A program made the translations under genes and the position numbers. This document shows positions 25,825 to 35,460 of a stretch of DNA of 64,000 bases, piece by piece. The notes below the pieces were generated by a model that had not been told where the DNA came from, searched no databases, and saw only the letters and a program-made list of their open reading frames with translations. How positions within the stretch are numbered: position 1 is the stretch's first letter; each line of letters opens with the position of its first letter. Where the stretch lies: assembly GCA_017965425.1 (NCBI GenBank), contig JAGCPY010000061.1:1-64000 (forward strand), given 5' to 3'. Source of the DNA: Bacteroidaceae bacterium. Its GTDB lineage: Bacteria; Bacteroidota; Bacteroidia; Bacteroidales; Bacteroidaceae.

Positions 25825-27348
25825 ATGAAAAGAATCCTCACCACCTTTGGTGTACTGGCTGTTGCCACGGTCGTCTGTGCCCGAACCATCACAGTCACCA
25901 TTAGCAACACCCGACATCAGACGATTACAGGTTTTGGCGCAGCCTGCTGTGACGGTGCCATGTGCCCATACGGCACCGACACGCAGCCAGTGAAACTGCT
26001 TTATGGCCCTACATCTAAGATTGGCCTTAACATCATGCGTATGGAAATCTCGCCGAACTTCAAGGGCGACATCACCGCTTCCGACATCGGATGGGACACA
26101 CCTTACGACTGGCAGGGCTCGGTGCCTTCGGCGAAAATCGTGAAAGACCGCGGCGGCATTGTCTTCGGAACTCCCTGGTCGCCTCCCGGCGATTACAAGA
26201 CCAACGGCACAGCCCAAGGCGGCAACAGCGAGGACCAAGGCTTCCAAAGAGGCGAACTGCGTGAGGACTGCTACGACAAGTTCTTCCCTTGGATGAACAC
26301 CTTCCTGAAATACATGAAATCGAAGGGCGTAGCCGTTGATGCCGTGTCTATTCAGAACGAGCCTGACTGGTGGGTGAACTACTCGGGCTGTCTCTACTCG
26401 CCACAACAACAGCTCAACCTTGTCAAGAACTATGCCCACATGCTGGATCGCGAGACATTTAAGGGAGTGAGACTCATTAGTGCAGAGCCCCTCGGTTTTC
26501 GGCAAGATTATTCCGACATGCTTTTAAATGATCCCGTAGCACGCGAACAAATCGACATCATCGCGGGACACCTCTATGGTCATCCACCATTGGAAAATGG
26601 CAACATGAAGGATGCCGCTGTGCTGGCAGCAAAATACGGCAAAGAGGTCTGGATGACCGAACACTCGGTGACCGACAACATCGACCGCCTGCCGAACTGG
26701 CACGAGCAACTGATTTTTGCTGAAGAGCTGAATGAGTGTATGCTCGCCGGCTGCACTGGCTACATCTATTGGTATATGCGTGCCCATTGGGCTTTCGTCG
26801 GCACCGGCGAAGCAAAGTACAATCCAGGCAATACCAAGAACCGCCTTTTGCCGCGCGCATACGTGATGTCACATTTCTCCAAGCACGTCACCGGCTCCAC
26901 TCGTTTGGAAGCCAGGGCTAGCGTCTCCACTGGCACAAATTCCTTCTTCGAGACTTCGGCATATATCAAAGGCGACTCGCTCATTGTTATGGCCATCGAC
27001 ACCACACAAAACGAATATGACCTCGTCCTCAGACTGCCCTTCAAAGTCAAAAGCGGCACCCATCTGCTTTCAACGGGCAATGAGACGTCAAAGCTGTGTC
27101 AATCGACGCCCATCGACATCGATGAACCTGTGCAGCGCCTGACAGTCAGTATGCCTGCACGCAGCTTAAACACCTATATCTTCATGATAGACAGAGGAGA
27201 AACAGACGTTGAAGCTCCACAAATAGCTCATGGAGTGGCTAACGGTTCATTCTTCGACCTACAAGGACGTCGCATGGTGAAGCCACGAGGACTTTATATT
27301 GAGCAACGTCCAGACGGATCAACCAGAAAGGTTTTCCGAAGAAACTGA
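25825..27348 (+). CDS. GH30 glycoside hydrolase (xylanase/glucuronoxylanase-like)
   Basis: A 507-residue exported enzyme with a signal peptide (residues 1-19). The (beta/alpha)8 domain begins at TITGFGAACC; the acid/base Glu is in SIQNEPDW and the nucleophile Glu in VWMTEHS, both at GH30 positions. A beta-sandwich side domain covers about 350-455. The C-terminus FFDLQGRRMVKPRGLYIEQ is the Prevotella-type tail seen on exported proteins. GH30 includes glucuronoxylanases and beta-glucosidases; subfamily 8 is my guess from the motifs. It converges with an esterase gene, fitting xylan breakdown. Confidence 0.85.
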   Translation: MKRILTTFGVLAVATVVCARTITVTISNTRHQTITGFGAACCDGAMCPYGTDTQPVKLLYGPTSKIGLNIMRMEISPNFKGDITASDIGWDTPYDWQGSVPSAKIVKDRGGIVFGTPWSPPGDYKTNGTAQGGNSEDQGFQRGELREDCYDKFFPWMNTFLKYMKSKGVAVDAVSIQNEPDWWVNYSGCLYSPQQQLNLVKNYAHMLDRETFKGVRLISAEPLGFRQDYSDMLLNDPVAREQIDIIAGHLYGHPPLENGNMKDAAVLAAKYGKEVWMTEHSVTDNIDRLPNWHEQLIFAEELNECMLAGCTGYIYWYMRAHWAFVGTGEAKYNPGNTKNRLLPRAYVMSHFSKHVTGSTRLEARASVSTGTNSFFETSAYIKGDSLIVMAIDTTQNEYDLVLRLPFKVKSGTHLLSTGNETSKLCQSTPIDIDEPVQRLTVSMPARSLNTYIFMIDRGETDVEAPQIAHGVANGSFFDLQGRRMVKPRGLYIEQRPDGSTRKVFRRN

Positions 27349-27370
27349 GCAGGGCTGATGGCAGCCCCTG

Positions 27371-29116
27371 CTATTTGAGAATGTAGCTTAGGAATTCGCC
27401 GATGCGATCGAGATAAGTGTAGCTACCCGTCCCTGGAACGGCTGTCCGCTGGAAACAATGGGGGCGGGTAGCTAATGTATGCAACTCGCACTGAATGCCC
27501 ATGCTGCGCATCTTCTCCCAGGTCTTCACGGAGTTCATGGCCGCCCAACCGTCAGCATCGCCGTGGACAAAGAGCATCGGAGCCGTCCGAAGGTCGAAAC
27601 TGAACTCAGGAACCAACAAAGCCTCATCCTCGTTGCCGCCAGTCTTATTGTATCCATCTACTCCGTCTGTCAGAGCGTAGGCAGGATAGATGCCAATGCC
27701 CCACTGGACGTGACATGGCTGGCGGTCTATGTCATCGACGGGCAGGTATGACTGATGCTGAGATGACGTGACACCCATCAGCGTGAGATGGCCTCCCGCA
27801 CTACTGCCCATGATGCCTATCTGGTTGGGGTCGAGCCCAAGGCTCTCTGCCTTGCTGCGCACTATGCGAATGGTGCGCTGCAAATCTTGCCAGGCGGTAG
27901 TGTGTTTGGCCAATCCGTTCTTGGGCCGAGGCGTACGGTACTTCATGGTGACGACCGTCATTCCACGTTCATTTAAGTAGCGCCGAGCGGGTGCCACTTC
28001 AAAGCCGTCGGGGTCGTTACCTTGATAGCTACCACCAGAATAGATAATCTGTATAGCTTTGGTCTTCAACTCTTTTGGGAAGTGCCATTCAAGGTAAGGT
28101 TTACATTGGTGCTCCTGTGCACAAGGCATCTTGCCTTCCGGCCACACATCTTCCATCGTTTTCTCACGGCGAGCATCGTCACTGGCAAAGCGTTTCATCA
28201 GTTCCTCCTCAGGCGATAACTCACCAAGGAATCCCATCTGCCTCATGAATTCAATGCCGCGTTCCAATCCGTAGGCTCCATGTCCCTTACCTGGATAAAG
28301 ATGTAATTCGGCTGGCACCTTGTGCTTACGCAACTCACGATAAATGAGCGTTGATCCGTTAGGCGAATACGGATCCGTGCCACCATGATGCAGACTGACG
28401 GGACATGTCTTCTCGTCGAACTTGAAGATAGATGAAAGGTGCACGTCAGTTCCATAGCCTTGACGGGTAGCGGGTGTTCCAGCCTCGGCATCAGTAGTCA
28501 CATAAGCAGGTGCATTGATAAGTGCCCAGTTGATATGGCATGGCAATTCGTCCAACTTATCCACAGGTGCGTAGGCGGGTGTCTGAGAGCTGGTAGCCAA
28601 CAATGTGGCCAAGTGTGAACCCGCCGACATGGATATGACACCGATTCTCTCTGGGTCGAAGCCGCGTTTCCGAGCTTCGCTGCGAACCATGCGCACAGCA
28701 CGCTGACCATCTTCCCATGCTGTTTGATAGAGGGGAATGCCTTGAGGACGTGGTGTGCGATAGACAAAGTTCACACACTGAAAACCCAGCTTTGTAAACG
28801 TTTCACGCCACATCTTAATGAGACCTACGTCACAGCAGTTTTGATAAGAACCACCAGAAATGAGGATCATGCAGCCAAGCACAGGGGTGTCCTTGGAAGG
28901 AGCATCGAACCATTCAAGATAAGCAACACGATGTTTATCAGCCTTGAAACCCTTACTGCCAACCTCGTCTGTCATAGCGGCTATCTGGTGGGGCTGGGCA
29001 TCAGGCATCTTGCCCTTCGGCCAAATGGTCTCACGTTCCCAAGCGGAAGCACTCAGAGAACAGCACAGACACAACAACAGGAAGAAATGGCTCACATTCA
29101 AATTCTTCTTCATCAT
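27371..29116 (-). CDS. Exported tandem alpha/beta-hydrolase (two esterase domains)
   Basis: A 581-residue protein with a signal peptide (about 1-26) and two homologous esterase units. Unit 1 has VLGCMILISGGSYQN, GVISMSAGSHLA and HHGGTDPYSP; unit 2 has AIQIIYSGGSYQG, GIMGSSAGGHLT and VHGDADGWAAM. Each has a Ser elbow (SxSAG or GSSAG), an Asp and a late His (GKGHGAYG; RPHCFQ). Single-unit relatives are acetyl-xylan esterase-like enzymes. Fused pairs could remove two kinds of acyl group. It is the last gene of a minus-strand run and faces the GH30 gene. Confidence 0.8.
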   Translation of the reverse strand: MMKKNLNVSHFFLLLCLCCSLSASAWERETIWPKGKMPDAQPHQIAAMTDEVGSKGFKADKHRVAYLEWFDAPSKDTPVLGCMILISGGSYQNCCDVGLIKMWRETFTKLGFQCVNFVYRTPRPQGIPLYQTAWEDGQRAVRMVRSEARKRGFDPERIGVISMSAGSHLATLLATSSQTPAYAPVDKLDELPCHINWALINAPAYVTTDAEAGTPATRQGYGTDVHLSSIFKFDEKTCPVSLHHGGTDPYSPNGSTLIYRELRKHKVPAELHLYPGKGHGAYGLERGIEFMRQMGFLGELSPEEELMKRFASDDARREKTMEDVWPEGKMPCAQEHQCKPYLEWHFPKELKTKAIQIIYSGGSYQGNDPDGFEVAPARRYLNERGMTVVTMKYRTPRPKNGLAKHTTAWQDLQRTIRIVRSKAESLGLDPNQIGIMGSSAGGHLTLMGVTSSQHQSYLPVDDIDRQPCHVQWGIGIYPAYALTDGVDGYNKTGGNEDEALLVPEFSFDLRTAPMLFVHGDADGWAAMNSVKTWEKMRSMGIQCELHTLATRPHCFQRTAVPGTGSYTYLDRIGEFLSYILK

Positions 29117-29133
29117 GGCAATATGTTTCTAAG

Positions 29134-29715
29134 TTAAAAAGACTTGGAAGCTAAATCCCGACCGACAGAAAGGGCTTTGAGGTTGGCTTCAACGATGTCT
29201 TCGCCTTTATGAGCAAAAACACGCCTGACAGCTTCTTCGAGCTGACCATAATCCAATCCTATGGCTTGCTGAGCACCACCCAAGAGGATGACGTTAGCGC
29301 TGCGAGGTACACCATTGTCCTTCGATAATTGTTCGATGTCAAGGGTAACAACATGAGGCAACGAAGATAGCGCCTCAGCAATGTCCTTCATGTCGGGATA
29401 ATTAGGAATATTGACGAAAGGCGAACTGGAGGTAACCACCCATCCTTCTGGATGCAGATAAGATACATAGCGCAAGGCTTCCATCGGTTCCATGGAAATA
29501 ATGACATCGGCCTTTCCCTTGGGGATAAGGTCGCTGTGAATGGGTTGGCTGCTGATGCGAAGGTTGGATTGCACGTCGCCGCCACGCTGGCTCATACCGT
29601 GCACCTCAGCTTGCTTGATATAGAGGTTCTCGTGCATGGCTGCTTCGCCGATAATGGTCGCAATGGAGAGGATGCCTTGCCCTCCCACACCGCAGAGAAT
29701 GATATCCGTTTTCAT
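29134..29715 (-). CDS. iorB: Indolepyruvate:ferredoxin oxidoreductase, beta subunit
   Basis: A 193-residue gamma-type 2-oxoacid oxidoreductase domain (IILCGVGGQGILSIATIIGEAA; HGMSQRGGDVQSNLRIS). With IorA it oxidatively decarboxylates aryl pyruvates to acyl-CoA using ferredoxin, or runs in reverse. It follows iorA by 2 nt. Confidence 0.88.
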   Translation of the reverse strand: MKTDIILCGVGGQGILSIATIIGEAAMHENLYIKQAEVHGMSQRGGDVQSNLRISSQPIHSDLIPKGKADVIISMEPMEALRYVSYLHPEGWVVTSSSPFVNIPNYPDMKDIAEALSSLPHVVTLDIEQLSKDNGVPRSANVILLGGAQQAIGLDYGQLEEAVRRVFAHKGEDIVEANLKALSVGRDLASKSF

Positions 29716-29717
29716 CG

Positions 29718-31355
29718 TTATTTCAGTTTTTCCTTGGCATGACGTTTAGCAGTTTGGATGCATTCACGGCGCGGAATGATGACGCTGACCCCGTGATAGT
29801 TGATTTCTTCTCGGATGATGCGGGTTATTTCGGGCATGTTCTTTGACAAAGGAACAACCACGTGAAGATGTTCTTCTGGAACCCCAAGTCCGCGGCAAAT
29901 GGCTTCGTACTTGCTGAAACCAGCCGAGTCCTGTCCGCCGGTCATAGCTGTGGTAAGGTTGTCGGAGATGATGACGGTGATGTCGGCGTTCTCGTTGACG
30001 GCATCGAGAAGACCTGTCATACCGGAATGAGTAAAGGTGCTGTCACCTATCACGGCGACAGCAGGCCATTGGCCAGCATCGGCTGCTCCTTTGGCCATCG
30101 TAATGCTGGCACCCATGTCAACGCAAGAATGGATGGCATGATAAGGGGGCAGAAAGCCGAGCGTATAACAACCGATGTCGCCGAAAACACGCGGATTGTC
30201 GAATTCACCAAGCACTTCATTCAACGCCGTATAGACATCACGATGGCCACATCCTTTGCAAAGGGCTGGCGGACGTGAAACGACAACACTCTGAGATGCA
30301 TTAATCCGATTTTCTTCACTGTTTGCTGCTTCCCCATGCTTCAACGCAGCAGCCACACAGTCGGGGGTCAGTTCGCCGGTACGAGGCAATTCCCCTGTGA
30401 GGCGGCCCAAGATATGAGGAGTATTGAAGACTCCCCGCACTTGTTCCTCAATAAATGGCTGCCCCTCCTCGACAATAAGCACTTTCTCGCAGCTCTCCAT
30501 GAGTTCGCGCACCAGTTTCCGAGGCAGCGGGTATTGCGAAATCTTGAGAAGAGGAATCTCTTCCCCACCCTTCCCTTGATAAAGGTCATCGAAAGACTCC
30601 ATGACATAGTTGTAGGCTATTCCGCTGGCGATGATACCCAGAGGTGTTTTTTGAATATGAGCATGGATTAGTTGGTTATAGCACGAACGAACGGCATCTT
30701 CTTCCAGCTGTGTTTGTTGTGCTGTCACCTTATCGTTACGCCGACGGGCATTGGCTGGCAACAACACCCAATTGGATGCCACGGCATCGTAGTTCATCTG
30801 ATTCTCGGGACGAGCCTGCTCCTTAACCTGTACAACGGCACGCGAATGTGCCATGCGGGTGGTGACACGCATCAACACAGGTAATTGCTGTTGCTCAGAA
30901 TAGTCAAAGGCTGCTTCCATCATGTCGTATGCTTCTTGCTGGGAAGAAGGCTCGAAAGTAGGTATCATGGCAAACTTGCCGTAGAAACGGGAGTCTTGCT
31001 CGTCCTGGGAAGAGTGCATCGAAGGATCGTCAGCCACGACCACGACCAAGCCACCTCCAACACCTGTCATGCCACTATTGACAAAAGGGTCGGCACAGAC
31101 GTTCAGACCTACATGTTTCATGCAAACAAGAGCACGCTTACCCATGAAAGACATGCCCAGGGCTGCTTCCATGGCAGTTTTCTCGTTCGTACACCAGCGC
31201 GAATGGACGCCACGTTGACGAGCAAGAGGGCTGGATTGGATGTATTCGGTAATCTCGGTTGAGGGAGTGCCCGGATAAGCATAGACACCTGAAAGGCCAG
31301 CGTATATGGCTCCTTGGGCAATGGCCTCGTCGCCTAACAATAATTGTTTTTTCAT
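29718..31355 (-). CDS. iorA: Indolepyruvate:ferredoxin oxidoreductase, alpha subunit, no ferredoxin domain
   Basis: A 545-residue subunit. Residues 1-180 form the pyrimidine-binding domain (AIAQGAIYAGLSGVYAYPGTPSTEI), and the TPP domain follows CKGCGHRDVY with GDIGCYTLG and VIGDSTFTHSG. The protein ends at CIQTAKRHAKEKLK, where longer IorA proteins continue into a two-cluster ferredoxin domain; none is present. A loop (QGKGGEEIP, about 260-270) is encoded by a G-rich motif repeated elsewhere in the window. Pairs with iorB. Confidence 0.88.
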   Translation of the reverse strand: MKKQLLLGDEAIAQGAIYAGLSGVYAYPGTPSTEITEYIQSSPLARQRGVHSRWCTNEKTAMEAALGMSFMGKRALVCMKHVGLNVCADPFVNSGMTGVGGGLVVVVADDPSMHSSQDEQDSRFYGKFAMIPTFEPSSQQEAYDMMEAAFDYSEQQQLPVLMRVTTRMAHSRAVVQVKEQARPENQMNYDAVASNWVLLPANARRRNDKVTAQQTQLEEDAVRSCYNQLIHAHIQKTPLGIIASGIAYNYVMESFDDLYQGKGGEEIPLLKISQYPLPRKLVRELMESCEKVLIVEEGQPFIEEQVRGVFNTPHILGRLTGELPRTGELTPDCVAAALKHGEAANSEENRINASQSVVVSRPPALCKGCGHRDVYTALNEVLGEFDNPRVFGDIGCYTLGFLPPYHAIHSCVDMGASITMAKGAADAGQWPAVAVIGDSTFTHSGMTGLLDAVNENADITVIISDNLTTAMTGGQDSAGFSKYEAICRGLGVPEEHLHVVVPLSKNMPEITRIIREEINYHGVSVIIPRRECIQTAKRHAKEKLK

Positions 31356-31409
31356 ATCATTGGTTATTAGTGGCCATACAGGAGAGTATGACCCTATGGA
31401 TGATTGTTA

Positions 31410-31943
31410 TTATGCAAAGAGGTTTATCCAATGACGCATCCGCTGAAGTCCTTCTTCGCCAAAGCGTTCAAGGCTATGCAAGACTTGTTCAGGGGTACGG
31501 ACACGCTGAAGATGGCTCTTGGAGAAGAACTTGTCGGCATAGCAGATAATCTGTTCCTCAATGGTCTCTGGCAAGAAATCTTGAAAGGGCAGCGGTAGTT
31601 GTTGTTGACGGATGACCTCAGCAGTCAAGCCCGTCCCTGTGTGGCGCTCTGCCACACGTGCATGTAAAGGCAAGCCTTCAGCCCTGAGCAGTTCAGCGCC
31701 GAGCAAACCGTGACGAATATATGGCTCTTGTCCGTAACAGAAGATGCCAGGAGCATTGGTTCTGAAGACACCAATGTCATGAAGCATGGAGGCTTCGAAA
31801 AGGAACTCTTCATCAGCTCCCAATTCCGGGTGACGCCGTGCAACATCTAAGGCCATGTCTGCAACAGCCCGGCTGTGTGTCAGCAAGATATGGAGCAAAG
31901 GCGGGTTGTCGGAATAGTATTTATCGATGAGTTCTTCGGTCAT
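31410..31943 (-). CDS. HD-domain phosphohydrolase
   Basis: A 177-residue HD protein with metal ligands HSRAVADMAL and MLHDIG (the H...HD pattern), then RHGLLGAELL and HTGTGLT. Members hydrolyse nucleotides or phosphate esters; the substrate is unknown. It sits 54 nt before iorA and 3 nt after the C10 peptidase gene, in the long operon. Confidence 0.8.
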   Translation of the reverse strand: MTEELIDKYYSDNPPLLHILLTHSRAVADMALDVARRHPELGADEEFLFEASMLHDIGVFRTNAPGIFCYGQEPYIRHGLLGAELLRAEGLPLHARVAERHTGTGLTAEVIRQQQLPLPFQDFLPETIEEQIICYADKFFSKSHLQRVRTPEQVLHSLERFGEEGLQRMRHWINLFA

Positions 31944-31946
31944 GTT

Positions 31947-33740
31947 TTATTTGTGCAACCATTTTCGCCTGTTCTGTATAACGATTCCATGTGCAGCATC
32001 GCTTATCCGTCGGCCTCCCAAGTCATATCTGTCGGTGTCTGCCTTGCCGTGAATGCCGGTTTGCCAAGGCGTTCGTATGGTTGTGGCTACAGGCGTTGTA
32101 AAATCAATCTGTTGCTTTACTTTCCAAGGGCATCGGACGAGCAACGTATAGTGAGTGGCAGGAGTGAGATACGAAAAAGTCACTTGCAACTCTTCGGTCT
32201 GCCCGGCAGGAGTCGAAAGCACGCGGTAATGACGGGCATCCTCTTCTTCTTGGCCATCGGCAAAGAGGCAAAAGGTGACCATGTCACCCGCAAAGCCGTC
32301 GGCAGCTTGGTTGCGAACAGAAATGGAGAAGGTGTAGGAGAAGAGGTCATCGACCATCGGCAGACATTCGCCAACGACATCCCCCCACTCCATCACGGGC
32401 AACGTTCCCTTGGCTATCTGAACAGGCGTGGTAAAAGGTATGGTCTCGTCATCGTGGGAAATACCAAAGATGCGCTCTCCGGCTTCCATAAACTGAAGAT
32501 AGACGCGTTGAGTGCGCGTTTCACCTGGAGCCAAAGTAAGCCCTGCAAGACCTACATAGTCAGCTTGGTAGAAGATGGCCGTGTCAGTGGGCAGGTATGT
32601 CATGACCTCGTAGGTATAGGTGACACTGTCTGTTCCCGTGTTGAGGAAATGGAAGTCAGCAGGAACATAGCCCTGCAAGTCGGGCTGACGCAAGAAGTCC
32701 ACGGCCAACAACTTCACACCAAGGCTGTCTAACGAAAGCGTATCGGGTTCCAACGGACGCATTTCAGACGAAGGGTGCATGAATAAAGCTCCTTGATTGC
32801 AGAAAAAGCCTTGTGCCATCCCGTCAAGGGGATAGTCAGTAGGTTCCCATGGATTCAGCCAATCGAGGTCATACCAGCCATCATAGTTGCCGCCATAGCC
32901 CCAATTGACGTGATAATAGCCACGATTGTCCACACCATCGATATTGAAGGCATGACCTCCCATCGTCATGTTGTGACCCACGTAAGCTATCGGACGGTTA
33001 TTCTGCAACTCGTATAACAGCATAGCGTGCCAGCGCTGAGGCGTATATAATATACGATCAAAGTAGCGGGCCATGCCGTAACCGAAAGCGCGCTGCAATG
33101 GCTCTACGGCACGATACGTACTGGCTCCAGAAGAACCTATACCATAATTCATGTGAACGGCCATTCCCGCAGCCAACGTGGGCAAGGCGATGGCCATTCC
33201 CTGTTCTTGAGTCCACCCGTCACGATAATCCTGCAGATAGTTGTCCCAGTCGAATCGCGTTCCTGGCAGAAGATCATCCAAAACATAGTGGTCGGTCGTC
33301 CATCCAAACAAGGTATCGAGCAAAGCCTCTGGATAGCGATAGTAGGCCAGAATCTGCTCTATGCTGGTAGCCACACAACCTGAAAGGCAACGCTCATCGC
33401 TCTGCTGGCCATCGTCATCTATCCAACGGGGACACAGAAGGTTGTAAGGTTCCTCTTGATCACGGATAGATTGCAATAATGGACCTATGGTGTGCGACGA
33501 GGCCAATGCCTGTCCGCGTCGAATGGCACGAGCCTTGAACGGTGACTGAATATGCCGGCGAGAAGAAAGCTGACGATGTTCGAATTTACGGTTTCCTAAC
33601 AACTGACGAAGAGCCTCCGGCATCAGGCCAGTACGTTGAACATCATGTGCCACAAGTTCCCCTTCAGACAATAAATCATATTGTGCTGAAACGGGGATGA
33701 CAGCAAGCATTATCAACAAGGAAACCAACCACTTGAACAT
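31947..33740 (-). CDS. C10-family (streptopain-like) secreted cysteine peptidase
   Basis: A 597-residue pre-pro-peptidase with a signal peptide (residues 1-19) and a propeptide to about 110. The catalytic Cys is in CLSGCVATSIEQILAYY and the His in MGGHAFNIDGVDNRGYYHVNWGYGG, both typical of C10 with the NWGW-like strand. The C-terminal half is beta-rich. The C-terminus YDLGGRRISDAAHGIVI resembles Prevotella export tails. Such enzymes degrade host or dietary protein outside the cell. Confidence 0.88.
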   Translation of the reverse strand: MFKWLVSLLIMLAVIPVSAQYDLLSEGELVAHDVQRTGLMPEALRQLLGNRKFEHRQLSSRRHIQSPFKARAIRRGQALASSHTIGPLLQSIRDQEEPYNLLCPRWIDDDGQQSDERCLSGCVATSIEQILAYYRYPEALLDTLFGWTTDHYVLDDLLPGTRFDWDNYLQDYRDGWTQEQGMAIALPTLAAGMAVHMNYGIGSSGASTYRAVEPLQRAFGYGMARYFDRILYTPQRWHAMLLYELQNNRPIAYVGHNMTMGGHAFNIDGVDNRGYYHVNWGYGGNYDGWYDLDWLNPWEPTDYPLDGMAQGFFCNQGALFMHPSSEMRPLEPDTLSLDSLGVKLLAVDFLRQPDLQGYVPADFHFLNTGTDSVTYTYEVMTYLPTDTAIFYQADYVGLAGLTLAPGETRTQRVYLQFMEAGERIFGISHDDETIPFTTPVQIAKGTLPVMEWGDVVGECLPMVDDLFSYTFSISVRNQAADGFAGDMVTFCLFADGQEEEDARHYRVLSTPAGQTEELQVTFSYLTPATHYTLLVRCPWKVKQQIDFTTPVATTIRTPWQTGIHGKADTDRYDLGGRRISDAAHGIVIQNRRKWLHK

Positions 33741-33760
33741 AATTAGATAAAGTTTTACTT

Positions 33761-34708
33761 TTAGTCAATTCCGACAAAGTGCCGCCCCTCTGGAGTGAGG
33801 CAATTTTTCAACGCCTCAACAGGCAAACAGAGGTTAGGAAGCCCCCAGGCATACGCTGCAATTTCATATTGCTGATAGATAAAGCTGATGCCATCGCGTG
33901 TCAGCCAAGGTCGTGCCTGTGGCAGTGGCAAGCCATACTCCAACTCATTCTCAGGCGTGTCAGGATCATCGTAAAGGATCAGGTTGTCGAAGAGCGCAGA
34001 ATCTGTGTAGATTTTCTCTTCGACACCCTCGTTGAAGTAACCCATGAGACCTTTCTTGAGCAATTCAACCAGCTCAGCACGCTTACTCATGTCGAAACAA
34101 TCCCAGCCGAAAGGTCGTCCGTCGCTCTTGCGGAAGGAAATACCCTCGGAGTTGTAGCCACCGTGGGCACCACCTAAATAGACTTCATGCCCCGATGACA
34201 TCGTTACGTAGGAATCTGTATTCTCCAAGAGCTCGATGGACAGATGGTTGAGGAAACTACCGCTATAGCCTTCTTCGGCCATTGCACGAAGATCTTTCTG
34301 CATGTGGTCAAGACCTTGACGGCCATAGAACCGAACATAGTCCTCTGCAAAATGTTCGGTTCCTTCAGGACTGGCTTGCACGAAAGAATCGATGTCCAGA
34401 CTTTCATAGCTGGGAATGCAACGGTTGCGTACTTCATCACAAAGCCAATTGAAGATTTGCTGTACAAGGAGGCTCGAATCTTCCTCAGAGGGGAAGTCAA
34501 CACGGATAGTTTGGTAGGCATGTGCGTCCATGTAACTGATACTGTCTTCGAACTCCACAGTACAGAAAGTAAAAGCCTGTGCCGAGTCAGCCTCCCCACC
34601 CTTTCCCTTGTTGAAGAAGTCGCAAGAGACAAAAATAGAAGAAAGCATAGGCACCGCAAACAACGCCCAAAGGCGGAAACAACTTTTCCTCATGTTCCTA
34701 TTCTTCAA
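33761..34708 (-). CDS. DUF3298-type lipoprotein
   Basis: A 315-residue lipoprotein with lipobox IFVSC (Cys about 29) and an RsiV-like DUF4163/DUF3298 fold (YQTIRVDFPSEED; VTMSSGHEVYLGGAHGGYNSEG; FGWDCFDMSKRAELVELLKKGL). The start could be MRKSCF at 34693. The FNKGKGGEADSA stretch right after the lipid site is encoded by a G-rich motif. RsiV binds lysozyme, but this protein lacks a sigma-factor partner here, so its role is open. Confidence 0.75.
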   Translation of the reverse strand: MKNRNMRKSCFRLWALFAVPMLSSIFVSCDFFNKGKGGEADSAQAFTFCTVEFEDSISYMDAHAYQTIRVDFPSEEDSSLLVQQIFNWLCDEVRNRCIPSYESLDIDSFVQASPEGTEHFAEDYVRFYGRQGLDHMQKDLRAMAEEGYSGSFLNHLSIELLENTDSYVTMSSGHEVYLGGAHGGYNSEGISFRKSDGRPFGWDCFDMSKRAELVELLKKGLMGYFNEGVEEKIYTDSALFDNLILYDDPDTPENELEYGLPLPQARPWLTRDGISFIYQQYEIAAYAWGLPNLCLPVEALKNCLTPEGRHFVGID

Positions 34709-34732
34709 TTATTACCTCATTATCAGATACAC

Positions 34733-35401
34733 TTAGGCACGCACAGAGGCAATGATGTCCAAGCATTCGCGGCATTTGTCGGTAACATACTTCCAATCTT
34801 CGGCTGCCACCTTGTCTTTTGGGAACAGTTTACTGCCCATTCCCACACAGAAGACACCTGCTTTGAACCAACTCTTGAGATTCTCTGCATCTGGCGAGAC
34901 GCCTCCCGTGACCATAATCTTCGACCACGGCATAGGAGCCATGAGCCCTTTGACCATGTTGGGGCCATAGACATCACCAGGGAAGAGCTTTGTCAGGTCG
35001 CAGCCCAGCTCCTGTGCCTTGCCAATCTCGCTGACGCTGCCGCAGCCAGGACAATAAGGAACAAGCCGACGATTGCAGACAGGGGCTATCTCTGGATTGA
35101 ACAAAGGCCCCACAACAAAGCAAGCCCCCAGTTGCAAATACATCGCAGCCGTAGGAGCATCCACTACAGAGCCTATACCCAGAGCCAGCTCGGGACATTC
35201 CTTGGCGGCAAACTTCACACATTCTGCAAACACTTCCTGAGCGAAATCGCCACGATTGGTGAACTCGAAGGCACGCACGCCGCCTTCGTAACAAGCCTTG
35301 ATGACCTGCTTGGCCACCTCTGCGTCTTTATGATAGAACACGGGCACCATCGGTGCCTCCTTGATTTTGGCCAGAACGGCCAGCTTATCAAATCTTGCCA
35401 T
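34733..35401 (-). CDS. eda: KDPG/KHG aldolase
   Basis: A 222-residue class I aldolase with the Glu in [18 protein letters not shown], and the Schiff-base Lys in [10 protein letters not shown], then [11 protein letters not shown]. It splits 2-keto-3-deoxy-6-phosphogluconate into pyruvate and glyceraldehyde-3-phosphate. It lies 59 nt after kdgK; together they make the last two steps of uronate degradation. Confidence 0.93.
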   Translation of the reverse strand: MARFDKLAVLAKIKEAPMVPVFYHKDAEVAKQVIKACYEGGVRAFEFTNRGDFAQEVFAECVKFAAKECPELALGIGSVVDAPTAAMYLQLGACFVVGPLFNPEIAPVCNRRLVPYCPGCGSVSEIGKAQELGCDLTKLFPGDVYGPNMVKGLMAPMPWSKIMVTGGVSPDAENLKSWFKAGVFCVGMGSKLFPKDKVAAEDWKYVTDKCRECLDIIASVRA

Positions 35402-35460
35402 AGTTTAAATAATCGAGATAACGTGATGACTTAATAACGTGTTGACGAAAAAGATGAAGG

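Noticed and set aside
34244-35434. A 396-codon plus-strand frame
   Set aside because: It is antisense to the DUF3298 lipoprotein and eda genes, both of which have clear family motifs; no motif is seen in the antisense product.
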